Shown here: piece after piece, positions 16,682 through 26,476 of the stretch
Layout of the letters: each line of letters opens with the position of its first letter
Position numbering within the stretch: the stretch's first letter is position 1
Origin: Pseudonocardiaceae bacterium YIM PH 21723
GTDB lineage: Bacteria; Actinomycetota; Actinomycetes; Mycobacteriales; Pseudonocardiaceae
Reading direction: 5' to 3'
DNA length: 64,000 bases
Assembly: GCA_003600225.1 (NCBI GenBank)
Contig: QZFT01000078.1
Location: 1 to 64,000, forward strand
Position numbers and translations under genes: made by a program
The notes under the pieces: generated by a model
What the model saw: the letters and a program-made list of their open reading frames with translations, nothing else
The model's database searches: none
What the model was told of the DNA's origin: nothing

Positions 16682-17612
16682 ACCCTTCGAAGGTCACCGC
16701 CGGATGTGCGTTTTCATTCACGGTCAACCGGAAAATGTCCGGCCGGCTGTAGTGCCCGACCGCGTCGAAGCCGAACTTCGCCCTGCCCAGCTCGTCCAGG
16801 TCCAGCTCGGCCCGCAGCACCGTCTCCCCGGTGCCGTACGGCCCGGCCAGGATCTCCCCGGTCGGCGCCACGATCACCGAGTTCCCGCTCAGCAGCACCT
16901 CGCTGTCCTCCAGGGGCGACTCGTTCGGCCAGTCCGGCGGCAGATCCCGCCGGCGCAGGTACTGGCAGGCGGACAACACGAAACAGCGGCCCTCCCTGGC
17001 GATGTGCCGCATGCTGGCCAGCCAGACGTCCCGATCGTCGGCGGTGGGCGCGCAGTACAGCTCGATGCCCTTCGCGTACATCGCCATCCGCATCGCGGGC
17101 ATGTAGTTCTCCCAGCAGATGACCGAGCCCAGCCTGCCCAGCGGGGTGTCGAAGACCGGCAGGGTGGACCCGTCGCCGAAGCCCCAGACCATCCGCTCCG
17201 CCACCGTCGGCATCACCTTGCGGTGCTTGCCCAGCAGCGCACCGTCGGGGGCGAAGGTCAGCACGGTGCAGTAGAGCGTGCCGCCGGCCCGCTCGATGAC
17301 CCCGATGACCAGGTAGACCTCGTGAGCGCCCGCGATCTGGCCCAGCCGTTCCGTCGCGGGACCCGGCACCGGGATGGCGGCGTCGAAGTAGCGCCGGAAC
17401 CACTCGTGGCCCTCCGGCGACCGCTCGCCGACCACCGCGCCGAACCGGTTTCCGCTGGGATAGCAGGTGACAAAAGCCTCGGGGAAGACCACCAGCCGGG
17501 TACCGCCCGCCGTGGCCTGTCGAACCAACCGCTCGACCTTGTTCAACGTCGCATCGACCTGGAACGGCACCGGAGCCGCCTGCACCACGGCAGCCTTCAC
17601 CACACGTGTCAT
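16662..17612 (-). CDS. nitrilase-superfamily hydrolase (aliphatic nitrilase type)
   Basis: 316 residues from ATG 17612. The catalytic triad is visible: Glu in VVFPEAF, Lys in GKHRKVMP and Cys in GSVICWENY. The CWENYMPAMRMAMYAKGIELYCAPTADDR region (read in segments) is typical of true nitrilases rather than amidases. The enzyme would hydrolyse a nitrile to an acid and ammonia. The start lies 7 nt after a minus-strand TAACGT box with no ribosome site, so it is probably leaderless. It is translationally coupled to the VOC/HglS-like gene downstream. Confidence 0.88.
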   Translation of the reverse strand: MTRVVKAAVVQAAPVPFQVDATLNKVERLVRQATAGGTRLVVFPEAFVTCYPSGNRFGAVVGERSPEGHEWFRRYFDAAIPVPGPATERLGQIAGAHEVYLVIGVIERAGGTLYCTVLTFAPDGALLGKHRKVMPTVAERMVWGFGDGSTLPVFDTPLGRLGSVICWENYMPAMRMAMYAKGIELYCAPTADDRDVWLASMRHIAREGRCFVLSACQYLRRRDLPPDWPNESPLEDSEVLLSGNSVIVAPTGEILAGPYGTGETVLRAELDLDELGRAKFGFDAVGHYSRPDIFRLTVNENAHPAVTFEGYAGKGE

Positions 17613-17670
17613 GGAGATCACGTTAGGTGAATCCGCGCGGTTTCCCCTCCGCTTGTGGGGTGGTCTGAAC

Positions 17671-17710
17671 GGCGAACGGGGCGGTCTCCCAGGAGACCGC
17701 CCCGTTCGCC
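17671..17710. terminator. 19-bp hairpin after the aminotransferase gene
   Basis: Arms GGCGAACGGGGCGGTCTCC and its complement are separated by 2 nt, 7 nt downstream of the minus-strand aminotransferase stop and upstream of the nitrilase promoter. Confidence 0.8.
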
Positions 17711-17717
17711 GTAGGTC

Positions 17718-18962
17718 CTACTTGGCTTCCTTCAGCAGGTCGGCCAGCCGGGTCACGCCGGTGACCAGGTCCTCGTCGCCGAGGGCGTAGGAGAGCCGGA
17801 AGTAGCCGGGGGTACCGAAGGCCTCACCGGGCACGACGGCGACCTCGGCGTGCTCCAGCACCAGCGCGGCCAGCTCGGCGCTGGACTGCGGTCGGACGCC
17901 GCGGATCTCCTTGCCGATGAGCTGCTTGACCGACGGGTACACGTAGAACGCGCCCTCGGGGGTCGGGCAGTGCACGCCGGGGATCTCGTCCAGCAGCGCG
18001 ACCATGGTCTTGCGACGCCGGTCGAACGCCTCACGCATCTCGGAGACGGCGTCCAGCGAGCCGGTCACGGCCTCCAGCGCGGCCCGCTGGGCCACGTTGC
18101 ACACGTTGGAGCTCAGGTGCGACTGCAGGTTGGCGGCGGCCTTGATGACGTCCTGCGGGCCGATCATCCAGCCCACCCGCCAGCCGGTCATGGCGTAGGT
18201 CTTGGCGACACCGTTCACCACGACGGTGCGGTCGGCCATCTCCGGCACGACGACCGGGATCGACTCGGCCTTGACGCCGTCGTAGGTCAGGTGCTCGTAG
18301 ATCTCGTCGGTGATCACCCAGATGTCGTGCTGCAGCGCCCAGCGGCCGATGGCCTCGACCTGCGCGCGCGGGTAGACCGCGCCGGTCGGGTTGGACGGCG
18401 AGCAGAACAGCAGCACCTTGGTGCGGTCGGTGCGCGCCGCCTCGAGCTGCTCCACGGTGGCCAGGTAGCCGGTGGACTCGTCGGTGGGTACCACGATCGG
18501 GGCACCCCCGGCGAGGGTGATGGCCTCCGGGTAGGTGGTCCAGTACGGCGCGGGCAGGATGACCTCGTCGCCCGGGTCCAGCAGGCTGGCGAAGGCCTGG
18601 TAGACGGCCTGCTTGCCGCCGTTGGTGACGAGCACCTGGTTCGCGGCTACCTGGTAGCCGGTGTCCCGCAGGGTCTTGGCCGCGATGGCCTCGCGCAGCT
18701 CGGGCAGACCCGCGGCGGGCGAGTAGCGGTGGTTCTTCGGGTCGGTACAGGCGGCGACGGCGGCGTCGACGATCGCCTGGGGGGTGGGGAAATCGGGCTC
18801 GCCGGCGCCGAAGCCGATCACCGGCCGGCCGGCGGCCTTGAGCGCCTTGGCCTTGGCGTCCACCGCGAGGGTGGCCGATTCGCTGATGCCACCGATCCGG
18901 GCGGACACACGGGGTCCGGTGGTCTGAGTCTGTGAGGTAGACGGTGCTCCCATGCCTTGCAT
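17718..18962 (-). CDS. aspC: PLP-dependent class I aminotransferase (aspartate aminotransferase type)
   Basis: About 414 residues. Fold-type I features are [10 protein letters not shown], the NGGKQAVYQ segment, NPTGAVY, the YEHLTYDG region, the PLP lysine in [15 protein letters not shown], and a C-terminal Arg in YFRLSYA. The Ser that usually precedes the PLP lysine is Ala. It transfers the aspartate amino group to 2-oxoglutarate, though related members act on other amino acids. An aspartate aminotransferase gene lies next to secE in Streptomyces, which supports the call. Starts at 18962 or 18953 are both possible; upstream residues lack conservation. Confidence 0.88.
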   Translation of the reverse strand: MQGMGAPSTSQTQTTGPRVSARIGGISESATLAVDAKAKALKAAGRPVIGFGAGEPDFPTPQAIVDAAVAACTDPKNHRYSPAAGLPELREAIAAKTLRDTGYQVAANQVLVTNGGKQAVYQAFASLLDPGDEVILPAPYWTTYPEAITLAGGAPIVVPTDESTGYLATVEQLEAARTDRTKVLLFCSPSNPTGAVYPRAQVEAIGRWALQHDIWVITDEIYEHLTYDGVKAESIPVVVPEMADRTVVVNGVAKTYAMTGWRVGWMIGPQDVIKAAANLQSHLSSNVCNVAQRAALEAVTGSLDAVSEMREAFDRRRKTMVALLDEIPGVHCPTPEGAFYVYPSVKQLIGKEIRGVRPQSSAELAALVLEHAEVAVVPGEAFGTPGYFRLSYALGDEDLVTGVTRLADLLKEAK

Positions 18963-19162
18963 CGTGGCAGAACCGCCAACCGGTTTTCCCAGCGCCCCGC
19001 CTGTTTCATGGCTGATCGACCGGGCGATTGGAGATTCTGCGCGGTTGTGCCGTAGACTCGGCGCCCTGGGAGCTCGATCATCAGAAATCACTTTCCAGTG
19101 ATCACGGTGACGGGCGCCCAAACCGGTTGCCCAGATCGGCTAGATTGGTCTCAGGCAGTCAA

Positions 19163-19235
<73 letters not shown>

Positions 19236-19280
19236 CAATCGATATCCCTGCATCGATAACAACGAAAGCGGAGGAATGGC

Positions 19281-20499
<1,219 letters not shown>

Positions 20500-20597
20500 T
20501 CCCCTGGGCCCTAAAAATGTGACGCAGGGGCCGGGGCGATACAGCCGCGCTGAGGGCAGTCGCCGTCGCGTGGACCACAAGGGCACGAGCCGATTTC

Positions 20598-20624
20598 TTG
20601 TGGCGGCCTGTGCCGGGCTACAGT
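20598..20624 (+). promoter_or_regulatory. candidate rplKA promoter
   Basis: TTGTGG (20598) and TACAGT (20619) are 15 nt apart, slightly short. A GC hairpin (20636-20661) with arms CAGCCGACCC/GGGTCGGCTG lies in the resulting leader, about 35 nt before rplK. Confidence 0.4.
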
Positions 20625-20694
20625 AGGTCGCTATCCAGCCGACCCTTTCGTGGGTCGGCTGTGCGCCTACATTTAAAAACAGGGAAAAGAAGAG

Positions 20695-21126
20695 ATGCCT
20701 CCCAAGAAGAAGAAGCTCTCTGCGGTCATCAAGCTGCAGATCACGGCGGGCCAGGCCAACCCGGCTCCGCCCGTCGGCCCCGCGCTGGGCCAGCACGGCG
20801 TCAACATCATGGAGTTCTGCAAGGCCTACAACGCCGCGACCGAGTCGCAGCGTGGCACCGTGGTGCCGGTCGAGATCTCCGTGTACGAGGACCGGTCCTT
20901 CGACTTCAAGCTGAAGACCCCGCCCGCCGCCAGGCTGCTGCTCAAGGCCGCCGGTGTCGACAAGGGTTCCGGCGAGCCGCACCGCACCAAGGTCGCGAAG
21001 GTCACCTGGGACCAGGTCAAGGAAATCGCCAAGGTCAAGGAATCCGACCTCAACGCGAACGACATCGACCAGGCCGCGAAGATCATCGCCGGTACCGCCC
21101 GCTCCATGGGCATCACCGTCGAATAA
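20695..21126 (+). CDS. rplK: 50S ribosomal protein L11
   Basis: 143 residues. [39 protein letters not shown] and the C-terminal rRNA-binding domain are all standard. L11 forms the GTPase-associated centre with 23S rRNA and is needed for RelA activation. Preceded by AGGGAAAAGAAG. A 226-nt gap with two hairpins separates it from rplA. Confidence 0.98.
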   Translation: MPPKKKKLSAVIKLQITAGQANPAPPVGPALGQHGVNIMEFCKAYNAATESQRGTVVPVEISVYEDRSFDFKLKTPPAARLLLKAAGVDKGSGEPHRTKVAKVTWDQVKEIAKVKESDLNANDIDQAAKIIAGTARSMGITVE

Positions 21127-21215
21127 TTCGGCTCAGTCGCCCGGTCCTGACAGGGTCGAATCAGTTCGCCAGTCGGGTGCCAGCACGACATTAAAGTCGG
21201 CCGCGGCGGCGCCGC

Positions 21216-21263
21216 AGGGGCGAAGCCCCTCTGATCCAACGAGGGTGGGCCGAAGGCCTGCCC
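21216..21263 (+). promoter_or_regulatory. two GAA-loop hairpins between rplK and rplA
   Basis: Hairpin 1 (21216-21230) has a 6-bp AGGGGC/GCCCCT stem; hairpin 2 (21243-21263) has a 9-bp stem with two wobbles. Both have GAA loops and are separated by 12 nt. They could be an L1-binding autoregulatory element or a processing site; this is inference. Confidence 0.4.
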
Positions 21264-21352
21264 GAGTGATCAGCCGGCCGATAGAAAACACAGTGGGAGG
21301 GTCGTGCGCGGCCCGTGACCACTACTGATCCGTAAGCTAAAGGACAGAGAAA

Positions 21353-22069
21353 ATGAAGCGCAGCAAGGCCTATCGTCAGGCCGCCGAGCTGGTGGACCAG
21401 GAGCGGCTGTACAGCCCCCTGGAAGCCGCCTCCCTGGCCAAAGAGACCTCCAAGGTGAAGCTGGACGCCACCGTCGAGGTCGCCATCCGTCTGGGTGTCG
21501 ACCCGCGTAAGGCCGACCAGATGGTCCGCGGCACCGTCAACCTGCCGCACGGCACCGGTAAGACCGCCCGCGTCATCGTGTTCGCCGTCGGCGACAAGGC
21601 CGCCGAGGCCCAGGCCGCCGGCGCCGACGTCGTCGGCTCCGACGACCTGATCGAGAAGATCCAGGGCGGCTGGACCGACTTCGACGCCGCGATCGCCACC
21701 CCGGACCAGATGGCCAAGGTCGGCCGTGTCGCCCGGGTCCTCGGCCCGCGTGGCCTGATGCCGAACCCGAAGACCGGCACCGTGACCCCGGACGTGGCCA
21801 AGGCCGTGACCGAGATCAAGGGCGGCAAGATCAACTTCCGCGTTGACAAGCAGGCGAACCTGCACCTGGTGATCGGTAAGTCGTCCTTCGACACCGAGAA
21901 GCTGGTGGAGAACTACGCCGCCGCGCTGGACGAGGTGCTCCGCGCCAAGCCGTCCGCCGCCAAGGGCCGGTTCATCAAGAAGGTCACCTTCACGACCACC
22001 ATGGGCCCCGGCATCCCGGTGGACCCGAACCGCACCCGGAACCTGACGACGGACGAGGCGTCCGCCTGA
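21353..22069 (+). CDS. rplA: 50S ribosomal protein L1
   Basis: 238 residues, full length. Family motifs include [45 protein letters not shown] and [15 protein letters not shown]1 builds the mobile stalk at the E site and often represses its own operon by binding mRNA. ATG with AAAGGACAG upstream. Confidence 0.98.
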   Translation: MKRSKAYRQAAELVDQERLYSPLEAASLAKETSKVKLDATVEVAIRLGVDPRKADQMVRGTVNLPHGTGKTARVIVFAVGDKAAEAQAAGADVVGSDDLIEKIQGGWTDFDAAIATPDQMAKVGRVARVLGPRGLMPNPKTGTVTPDVAKAVTEIKGGKINFRVDKQANLHLVIGKSSFDTEKLVENYAAALDEVLRAKPSAAKGRFIKKVTFTTTMGPGIPVDPNRTRNLTTDEASA

Positions 22070-22086
22070 GTTTCGGCACTGCTCTG

Positions 22087-22129
22087 AGAACGGCCCCGCA
22101 CGCCGAGCGCGTGCGGGGCCGTTCTTTCT
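22087..22129 (+). terminator. terminator after rplA
   Basis: A perfect 17-bp stem (22087-22103 and 22109-22125) runs into a T-rich tail (TTTCT). Confidence 0.92.
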
Positions 22130-22201
22130 CTTCCGCAGGGGGCAGGCAACATTTTGACGCCGATGGCTGCGTGAATTCGGTATGCGTCCTATAGTTCGCG
22201 G

Positions 22202-22828
22202 GTGTCCAGAGCTATGGCCGTCGCATTGACAGTGCTGCTGACGTTGACCGCCTGCGCACACGAGGTCCCGGACACCCAGCAGGCGCTCGGCCGCAACATG
22301 CAGGAGCGCTGGTGGGCCTGGGCCAGTTCCATCCGCGAGGCGGACAGCCCGGTCACGGATACCACCGGCGAACGCTGCGGCAAGAACCAGCCCAGCGATA
22401 TCTGGTTCCTGGCAGGCACATTCGGTGGCCGTGCGACCCGCACCTGTGTCGTGCCCGCGCTGCGGCCGATCTACTTCCCCCTGGTGAACCGGGAGGAAGA
22501 GCGCCGGGAGTACTGCGACCGGTTCGTCGAGGAAGCCAAGGGCAAGGCCACCCTGGACGGCGCCCCGGTGCCGCACACCCTGGAGGGGCCGACGGCGATC
22601 AGCTTCATCACCGCCGAGGGCAACCCGTTGACGGGTGGGAACATTCGCGTCAACGCGTGGGCCTGTGGCCTCTGGGTGCGCCTGGAGCCGTTGCCCGCCG
22701 GGGAGCACAAGCTGAGCTTCGAGGGTACGGACGAGAACTTCAGCACCGCCGTGGACTACACGCTGATCATCGAGTCCAGCAACATTTCCGGCGGTTTCGC
22801 CCCGCCCAGCTCGTCGCCGGCGGGTTAG
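22202..22828 (+). CDS. putative lipoprotein of an actinobacterial exported family
   Basis: 208 residues. The signal peptide ends in a lipobox-like LTAC, so Cys about 17 is probably lipidated. The body has the pattern WWAWASSI, DTTGERCG, WFLAGTFGG, RTCVVPALRPIYFPLVN, which I recognise as a recurring but unnamed exported family with four conserved-looking cysteines. It starts at GTG 22202, 6 nt after TATAGT with no ribosome site, so it is probably leaderless. It is inserted between rplA and rplJ and faces the next gene convergently. Function unknown. Confidence 0.75.
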   Translation: MSRAMAVALTVLLTLTACAHEVPDTQQALGRNMQERWWAWASSIREADSPVTDTTGERCGKNQPSDIWFLAGTFGGRATRTCVVPALRPIYFPLVNREEERREYCDRFVEEAKGKATLDGAPVPHTLEGPTAISFITAEGNPLTGGNIRVNAWACGLWVRLEPLPAGEHKLSFEGTDENFSTAVDYTLIIESSNISGGFAPPSSSPAG

Positions 22829-22832
22829 GGCA

Positions 22833-23351
22833 TCAAGCGCCCTGGCAGTCCGCCGGCTCGGCGGTGTGCCCGGAGATGATCCATCCGCCGTCCTGCTGTT
22901 TGGTGAGCAGCAGCTTGCCCAGCCTGGGGCCACCCTTGACGGTCATCGCGCAACTACTGATCTCCGCCTTGCCGGCGCTTTCGACGATGGCGGTCGCCGG
23001 GATCTTCACTTCGCTGTAGGACTGCGCGTCGGTGATCTTCGGAGTGAGTTGCTTCGTCACGTCCTTGCAATCCGCCACCCCGAGATCGCCGGCGAATGCC
23101 TTGGCCGCATCGGCGGTGAAGCCGGAGCACACGCTGTCCGCTCTGCCGTCCGCGACGAAGGTGTAAAGATCTTTGACCGCCCGATCCGGCGTTTGGGCGA
23201 GGCTGGGGGCAGGGCGGCTGCCGCTGCCCTGCTGGTCGCTGCCCGAGTCCTCCACGAAGAAGTACCAGACCACCGCGAACAGGAAGAGGGTGAACAACGT
23301 GTAGCGGGCGAGCCGCTTCAACCAGCGGATCACGAACCGTGGCAGCTTCAC
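22833..23351 (-). CDS. single-pass membrane/exported protein (172 aa)
   Basis: Chosen start is GTG 23351 (MKLPRFVIRW), just before a basic stretch and one transmembrane helix (YTLFTLFLFAVVWYFFV). The outside domain of about 120 residues has three Cys (VCSGF, VADCKD, SSCAM) plus a C-terminal one (ADCQ). It has the cone-like NTF2 pattern: RAVKDLYTFVADGRAD, then a long beta sheet ending GGWIISGH. A longer start at 23390 is possible but reaches into the rplJ promoter. Function unknown. Its stop is 4 nt from that of the convergent lipoprotein gene. Confidence 0.7.
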   Translation of the reverse strand: MKLPRFVIRWLKRLARYTLFTLFLFAVVWYFFVEDSGSDQQGSGSRPAPSLAQTPDRAVKDLYTFVADGRADSVCSGFTADAAKAFAGDLGVADCKDVTKQLTPKITDAQSYSEVKIPATAIVESAGKAEISSCAMTVKGGPRLGKLLLTKQQDGGWIISGHTAEPADCQGA

Positions 23352-23374
23352 GCTGTTGATCCTAGAGGGCCGAT

Positions 23375-23404
23375 TTGGGAACCGGCGCACCGCTCACGTA
23401 GACT
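23375..23404 (+). promoter_or_regulatory. rplJL promoter
   Basis: TTGGGA and TAGACT are 18 nt apart, a good actinobacterial housekeeping match. Predicted transcription starts near 23411, which gives a leader of about 187 nt. Confidence 0.65.
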
Positions 23405-23410
23405 CATCGC

Positions 23411-23597
23411 TGGTTCTACCGAAGACCGCTGGTCTCCATGCCTGGCATGGACGAAGGCTCCGACAGGAGCGACCCGCGCAGGCTGACCGAGGCTCGCACA
23501 CTCCTCGAAGTGTGCCCTGCCCCGTGCGCCCTGCGCCCGGGGCGTTTTTGTTTTCTGGGGCTGGGATCGGCCGGCACTACCCCAGAGAGGAGGCGAC
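23411..23597 (+). ncRNA. rplJ leader RNA with terminator-like attenuator
   Basis: The leader contains CCGAAGACCGCTGGT, like the L10-leader consensus, and several short stems. A GCCCCG/CGGGGC stem at 23519-23543 is followed by GTTTTTGTTTT, as in an intrinsic terminator, about 45 nt before rplJ. L10(L12)4 binding to such leaders represses the operon in other bacteria. Confidence 0.6.
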
Positions 23598-24134
23598 ATG
23601 GCGAAGCCCGACAAGGTGCAGGCAGTCGCCGAGATCGCGGACAAGTTCCGTGGCTCTACCGCTGCAGTTGTCACTGAATACCGCGGCCTCACCATGACGC
23701 AGCTGACCCAGCTGCGCCGCGCCCTCGGCACGGGGTCCTCGTACACCGTCGCGAAGAACACGCTGGTCAAGATCGCCGCCTCTGAGGCCGGCGTTCAGGG
23801 CCTCGACGACCTGTTCGTCGGCCCGACCGCGATCGCCTTCGTCGAGGGTGAGCCGGTTGACGCGGCCAAGGTGCTGCGCAACTTCGCGAAGGACAACAAG
23901 GCCCTGGTCATCAAGGGCGGCTACATGGACGGAAAGGCTCTTTCCGTCGATGAGGTCACCAAGATCGCTGACCTGGAGTCCCGCGAGGTCCTGCTGGCCA
24001 AGCTGGCCGGCGCGATGAAGGGCAACCTGAGCAAGGCCGCTGGCCTGTTCCAGGCTCCCGCCTCGCAGGTCGCCCGCCTGGCTGCCGCTCTTCAGGAGAA
24101 GAAGGCCGCCGCCGAAGGCTCTGCCGAGAGCTAA
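23598..24134 (+). CDS. rplJ: 50S ribosomal protein L10
   Basis: 178 residues. [37 protein letters not shown] and [18 protein letters not shown] are typical, with a C-terminal helix for L7/L12 dimers. It anchors the L12 stalk to 23S rRNA. GAGGAGG lies 5 nt before the ATG. Confidence 0.98.
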   Translation: MAKPDKVQAVAEIADKFRGSTAAVVTEYRGLTMTQLTQLRRALGTGSSYTVAKNTLVKIAASEAGVQGLDDLFVGPTAIAFVEGEPVDAAKVLRNFAKDNKALVIKGGYMDGKALSVDEVTKIADLESREVLLAKLAGAMKGNLSKAAGLFQAPASQVARLAAALQEKKAAAEGSAES

Positions 24135-24209
24135 GCACCACCCCCATACGTGTAGTACCCGCGTTTCGCCCGTAGTGGTGTGACCGGACAACGAGAAAGG
24201 AACGCCACC

Positions 24210-24593
24210 ATGGCGAAGCTGAGCACCGACGAGCTGCTCGACGCGTTCAAGGAGATGACCCTCCTGGAGCTGTCCGAGTTCGTGAAGCAGTTCGAGGAGA
24301 CCTTCGAGGTCACCGCCGCCGCTCCGGTTGCCGTTGCCGCCGTCGGCGCTGCTGCTCCGGCCGAGGCCGCTGTCGAGCAGGACGAGTTCGACGTCGTCCT
24401 CGAGGGCGCTGGCGACAAGAAGATCCAGGTCATCAAGGTCGTGCGTGAGATCGTCTCCGGCCTGGGCCTGAAGGAGGCCAAGGAGCTGGTCGAGGCCGCT
24501 CCGAAGGCGATCCTGGAGAAGGTTGCCAAGGAGGCCGCTGAGGCTGCCAAGGCCAAGCTGGAAGAGGCCGGCGCGAAGGTCTCCGTCAAGTAG
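24210..24593 (+). CDS. rplL: 50S ribosomal protein L7/L12
   Basis: 127 residues from ATG 24210 with GAAAGGA upstream; a GTG at 24180 is less likely. An N-terminal dimerisation helix ([21 protein letters not shown]), an Ala-rich hinge and the factor-binding domain with [26 protein letters not shown] (read in parts) are all present. It recruits translational GTPases. Confidence 0.98.
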   Translation: MAKLSTDELLDAFKEMTLLELSEFVKQFEETFEVTAAAPVAVAAVGAAAPAEAAVEQDEFDVVLEGAGDKKIQVIKVVREIVSGLGLKEAKELVEAAPKAILEKVAKEAAEAAKAKLEEAGAKVSVK

Positions 24594-24610
24594 TACGGAG
24601 CTCCACGGCT

Positions 24611-24647
24611 CGAAGGGCCCCCATCGCATCGCGGTGGGGGCCCTTCG
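24611..24647 (+). terminator. terminator after rplL
   Basis: 13-bp arms of the form CGAAGGGCCCCCA and complement with an 11-nt loop, 17 nt after the stop. Confidence 0.85.
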
Positions 24648-25072
24648 CTATGCCGGGGTATCCGATGCTTCCGGCGGGCGGGAGCCGGCGCCGAAGATCG
24701 GGTAAATTTTGACATATTTTGGCTATACGGAAAACGTTCTCCGCGCCAACGCCGACACCTCACCCAAGGTCAAATTCCGCCTACGCTACGTACTTTTCCC
24801 AGTCTTTCGAGGTAACGAACATGTATCGCTAGGCCGGATGGAGTACTGCTGGGGGTGAGCGGATTGGTAGCCGAGGTCGGACCGGACCACCCGGTCGGTG
24901 TGAGTTCGGTTTCGTTATCGGGTACCTTTCGCCGCAAGCAGGTCACAAAAGTTCCAAGCCGATGGGTGACGTGGAGCACAAAAAGGCCACGTTAACTGCG
25001 TGTTTCCCAGGGTCAGTGCGGGTGCAAGCATCCGACTAGGCCGGTTGAGCGGGAAAAACCCGCCCCTGAGGC
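24648..25072. other. non-coding interval upstream of the mce promoter
   Basis: About 425 nt without a convincing gene on either strand. The first part is unusually AT-rich (24705-24740) for this genome. Short open frames here have poor codon use. Confidence 0.5.
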
Positions 25073-25109
25073 GTGACTCTGTGAGCTGCGTGACTAATAC
25101 TGGTCAGTA
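25073..25109 (+). promoter_or_regulatory. candidate mce operon promoter with palindromic operator
   Basis: GTGACT (25073) and TAATAC (25095) are 16 nt apart. The palindrome TACTG-GT-CAGTA (25098-25109) overlaps the end of the -10 and the expected start point, an arrangement that suits a TetR- or GntR-type repressor. The regulator is not in this window. Confidence 0.5.
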
Positions 25110-25182
25110 GCAAAGCGAAGGCCCGCGCTATATCCCCCATGTGGAGCTATGCGTAGTAACCCACATGGTTGGCCTTCGTTGC
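25110..25182 (+). promoter_or_regulatory. structured 5' leader of the mce operon
   Basis: An outer stem pairs GCAA..CGAAGGCC (25110-25123) with GGCCTTCG..TTGC (25171-25182). An inner 8-bp stem pairs CCATGTGG (25137) with CCACATGG (25161). The combined structure covers nearly the whole 5' leader between the predicted start point and about 90 nt before the ATPase gene. Confidence 0.55.
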
Positions 25183-25270
25183 ATCGACGTGACGCCGGGC
25201 AGGAACGGTGTCGCGGAGGCATGCCACCAGGTGACGAAGGTCGTCGGGTAAACGGAGCAGGAGGTACCGA

Positions 25271-26476
25271 ATGGGCGTCGCGGTCGAGGTGGAGAGCCTG
25301 TCCAAGTCCTTCGGTAGTCAGAACATCTGGGGTGACGTCTCTCTGACGCTGCCCCCCGGCGAAATCAGCGTGCTTCTGGGGCCCTCCGGTACCGGTAAGT
25401 CCGTGTTCCTCAAGTCCCTGGTCGGTCTGCTCAAGCCCGAACACGGCAGGATCGTCATCCAGGGCACCGACATCTGCCGATGCTCCGAGCGCAAGCTCTA
25501 CGAGATCCGGAAGAACTTCGGCGTGCTGTTCCAGGACGGCGCCCTGTTCGGCTCGATGAACCTGTTCGACAACATCGCCTTCCCGCTGCGCGAGCACACC
25601 CGCAAGGGTGAGGCCGAGGTCCGGCGCATCGTGCTGGAGAAGATGGAGATGGTCGGCCTCATCGGCGCGGAGAAGAAGCTGCCCGGTGAGATCTCCGGCG
25701 GTATGCGCAAGCGCGCCGGCCTGGCCCGCGCCCTGGTGCTGGACCCGGAGATCCTGCTGTTCGACGAGCCCGACTCCGGTCTGGACCCGGTGCGCGTCGC
25801 CTACCAGAACCAGCTGATCGTCGACCTGAACGCACAGATCGACGCCACCTTCCTCATCGTCACGCACGACATCGGCACCGCACGCAGCGTGCCGGACAAC
25901 ATCGGCATGCTGTTCCTTCGCCAGCTGGTGATGTTCGGGCCCCGCGAGGTGCTGCTCACCTCCACCGAGCCGGTGGTCGAGCAGTTCATCAACGGTCGCC
26001 GCATCGGCCCGATCGGCATGTCCGAGGAGAAGGACGCCGCCACCGCGGCCGCCGAGATGGCGGAACTGCAGTCCCGCGGCAGCTTCAACGAGGCCGCGGT
26101 CAAGGGCGGTCACTTCGACGGCATCCCGCCGCAGATCGAGCCGACCAGTGGTCTGCCGGTCCGCAAGGCGGTGCAGCGGCGCAAGGACCGGGTGATGCAG
26201 ATGCTGCACACCCTGCCGCGCCCCGCGCAGGAGGCCATCGTCAGCAGCCTCACCCGCGAGGAGCAGGCTCGCTACGGCGTGTTCGCGCACGTCGGCGCGG
26301 GTGCTCCGATGGCGCAGCACGCCCAGGGGCAGCAGACTGTGCAGACCAGCACGCCGTACGCCAGGCCACAGGACGCCGCGCCGACGCAGAACCTCCGGCC
26401 ATCGCCTACCCGCCGGGATCTGCCGCAGGGTGACGTGGCGAACCTGCCGCAAGACAGGGGCCAACACCACCAATGA
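25271..26476 (+). CDS. mceG: Mce-system ABC transporter ATPase (MceG/Mkl-like)
   Basis: 401 residues. The ABC core has Walker A GPSGTGKS (about 37-44), signature SGGMRKRAGLARAL (about 143), Walker B ILLFDEPDSGLDP and the switch His in VTHD. A C-terminal extension of about 150 residues beyond the core, as in mycobacterial MceG, ends Pro/Gln-rich. It powers lipid import through YrbE permeases and Mce proteins. AGGAGG precedes the ATG, and the gene overlaps yrbEA by ATGA. In M. tuberculosis mkl/mceG (Rv0655) also lies between rplL and rpoB but apart from any mce operon. Confidence 0.93.
   Translation: MGVAVEVESLSKSFGSQNIWGDVSLTLPPGEISVLLGPSGTGKSVFLKSLVGLLKPEHGRIVIQGTDICRCSERKLYEIRKNFGVLFQDGALFGSMNLFDNIAFPLREHTRKGEAEVRRIVLEKMEMVGLIGAEKKLPGEISGGMRKRAGLARALVLDPEILLFDEPDSGLDPVRVAYQNQLIVDLNAQIDATFLIVTHDIGTARSVPDNIGMLFLRQLVMFGPREVLLTSTEPVVEQFINGRRIGPIGMSEEKDAATAAAEMAELQSRGSFNEAAVKGGHFDGIPPQIEPTSGLPVRKAVQRRKDRVMQMLHTLPRPAQEAIVSSLTREEQARYGVFAHVGAGAPMAQHAQGQQTVQTSTPYARPQDAAPTQNLRPSPTRRDLPQGDVANLPQDRGQHHQ

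Noticed and set aside
24770-24979. Minus-strand frame of 69 residues upstream of the mce operon
   Set aside because: No ribosome site, poor codon bias, no motif.
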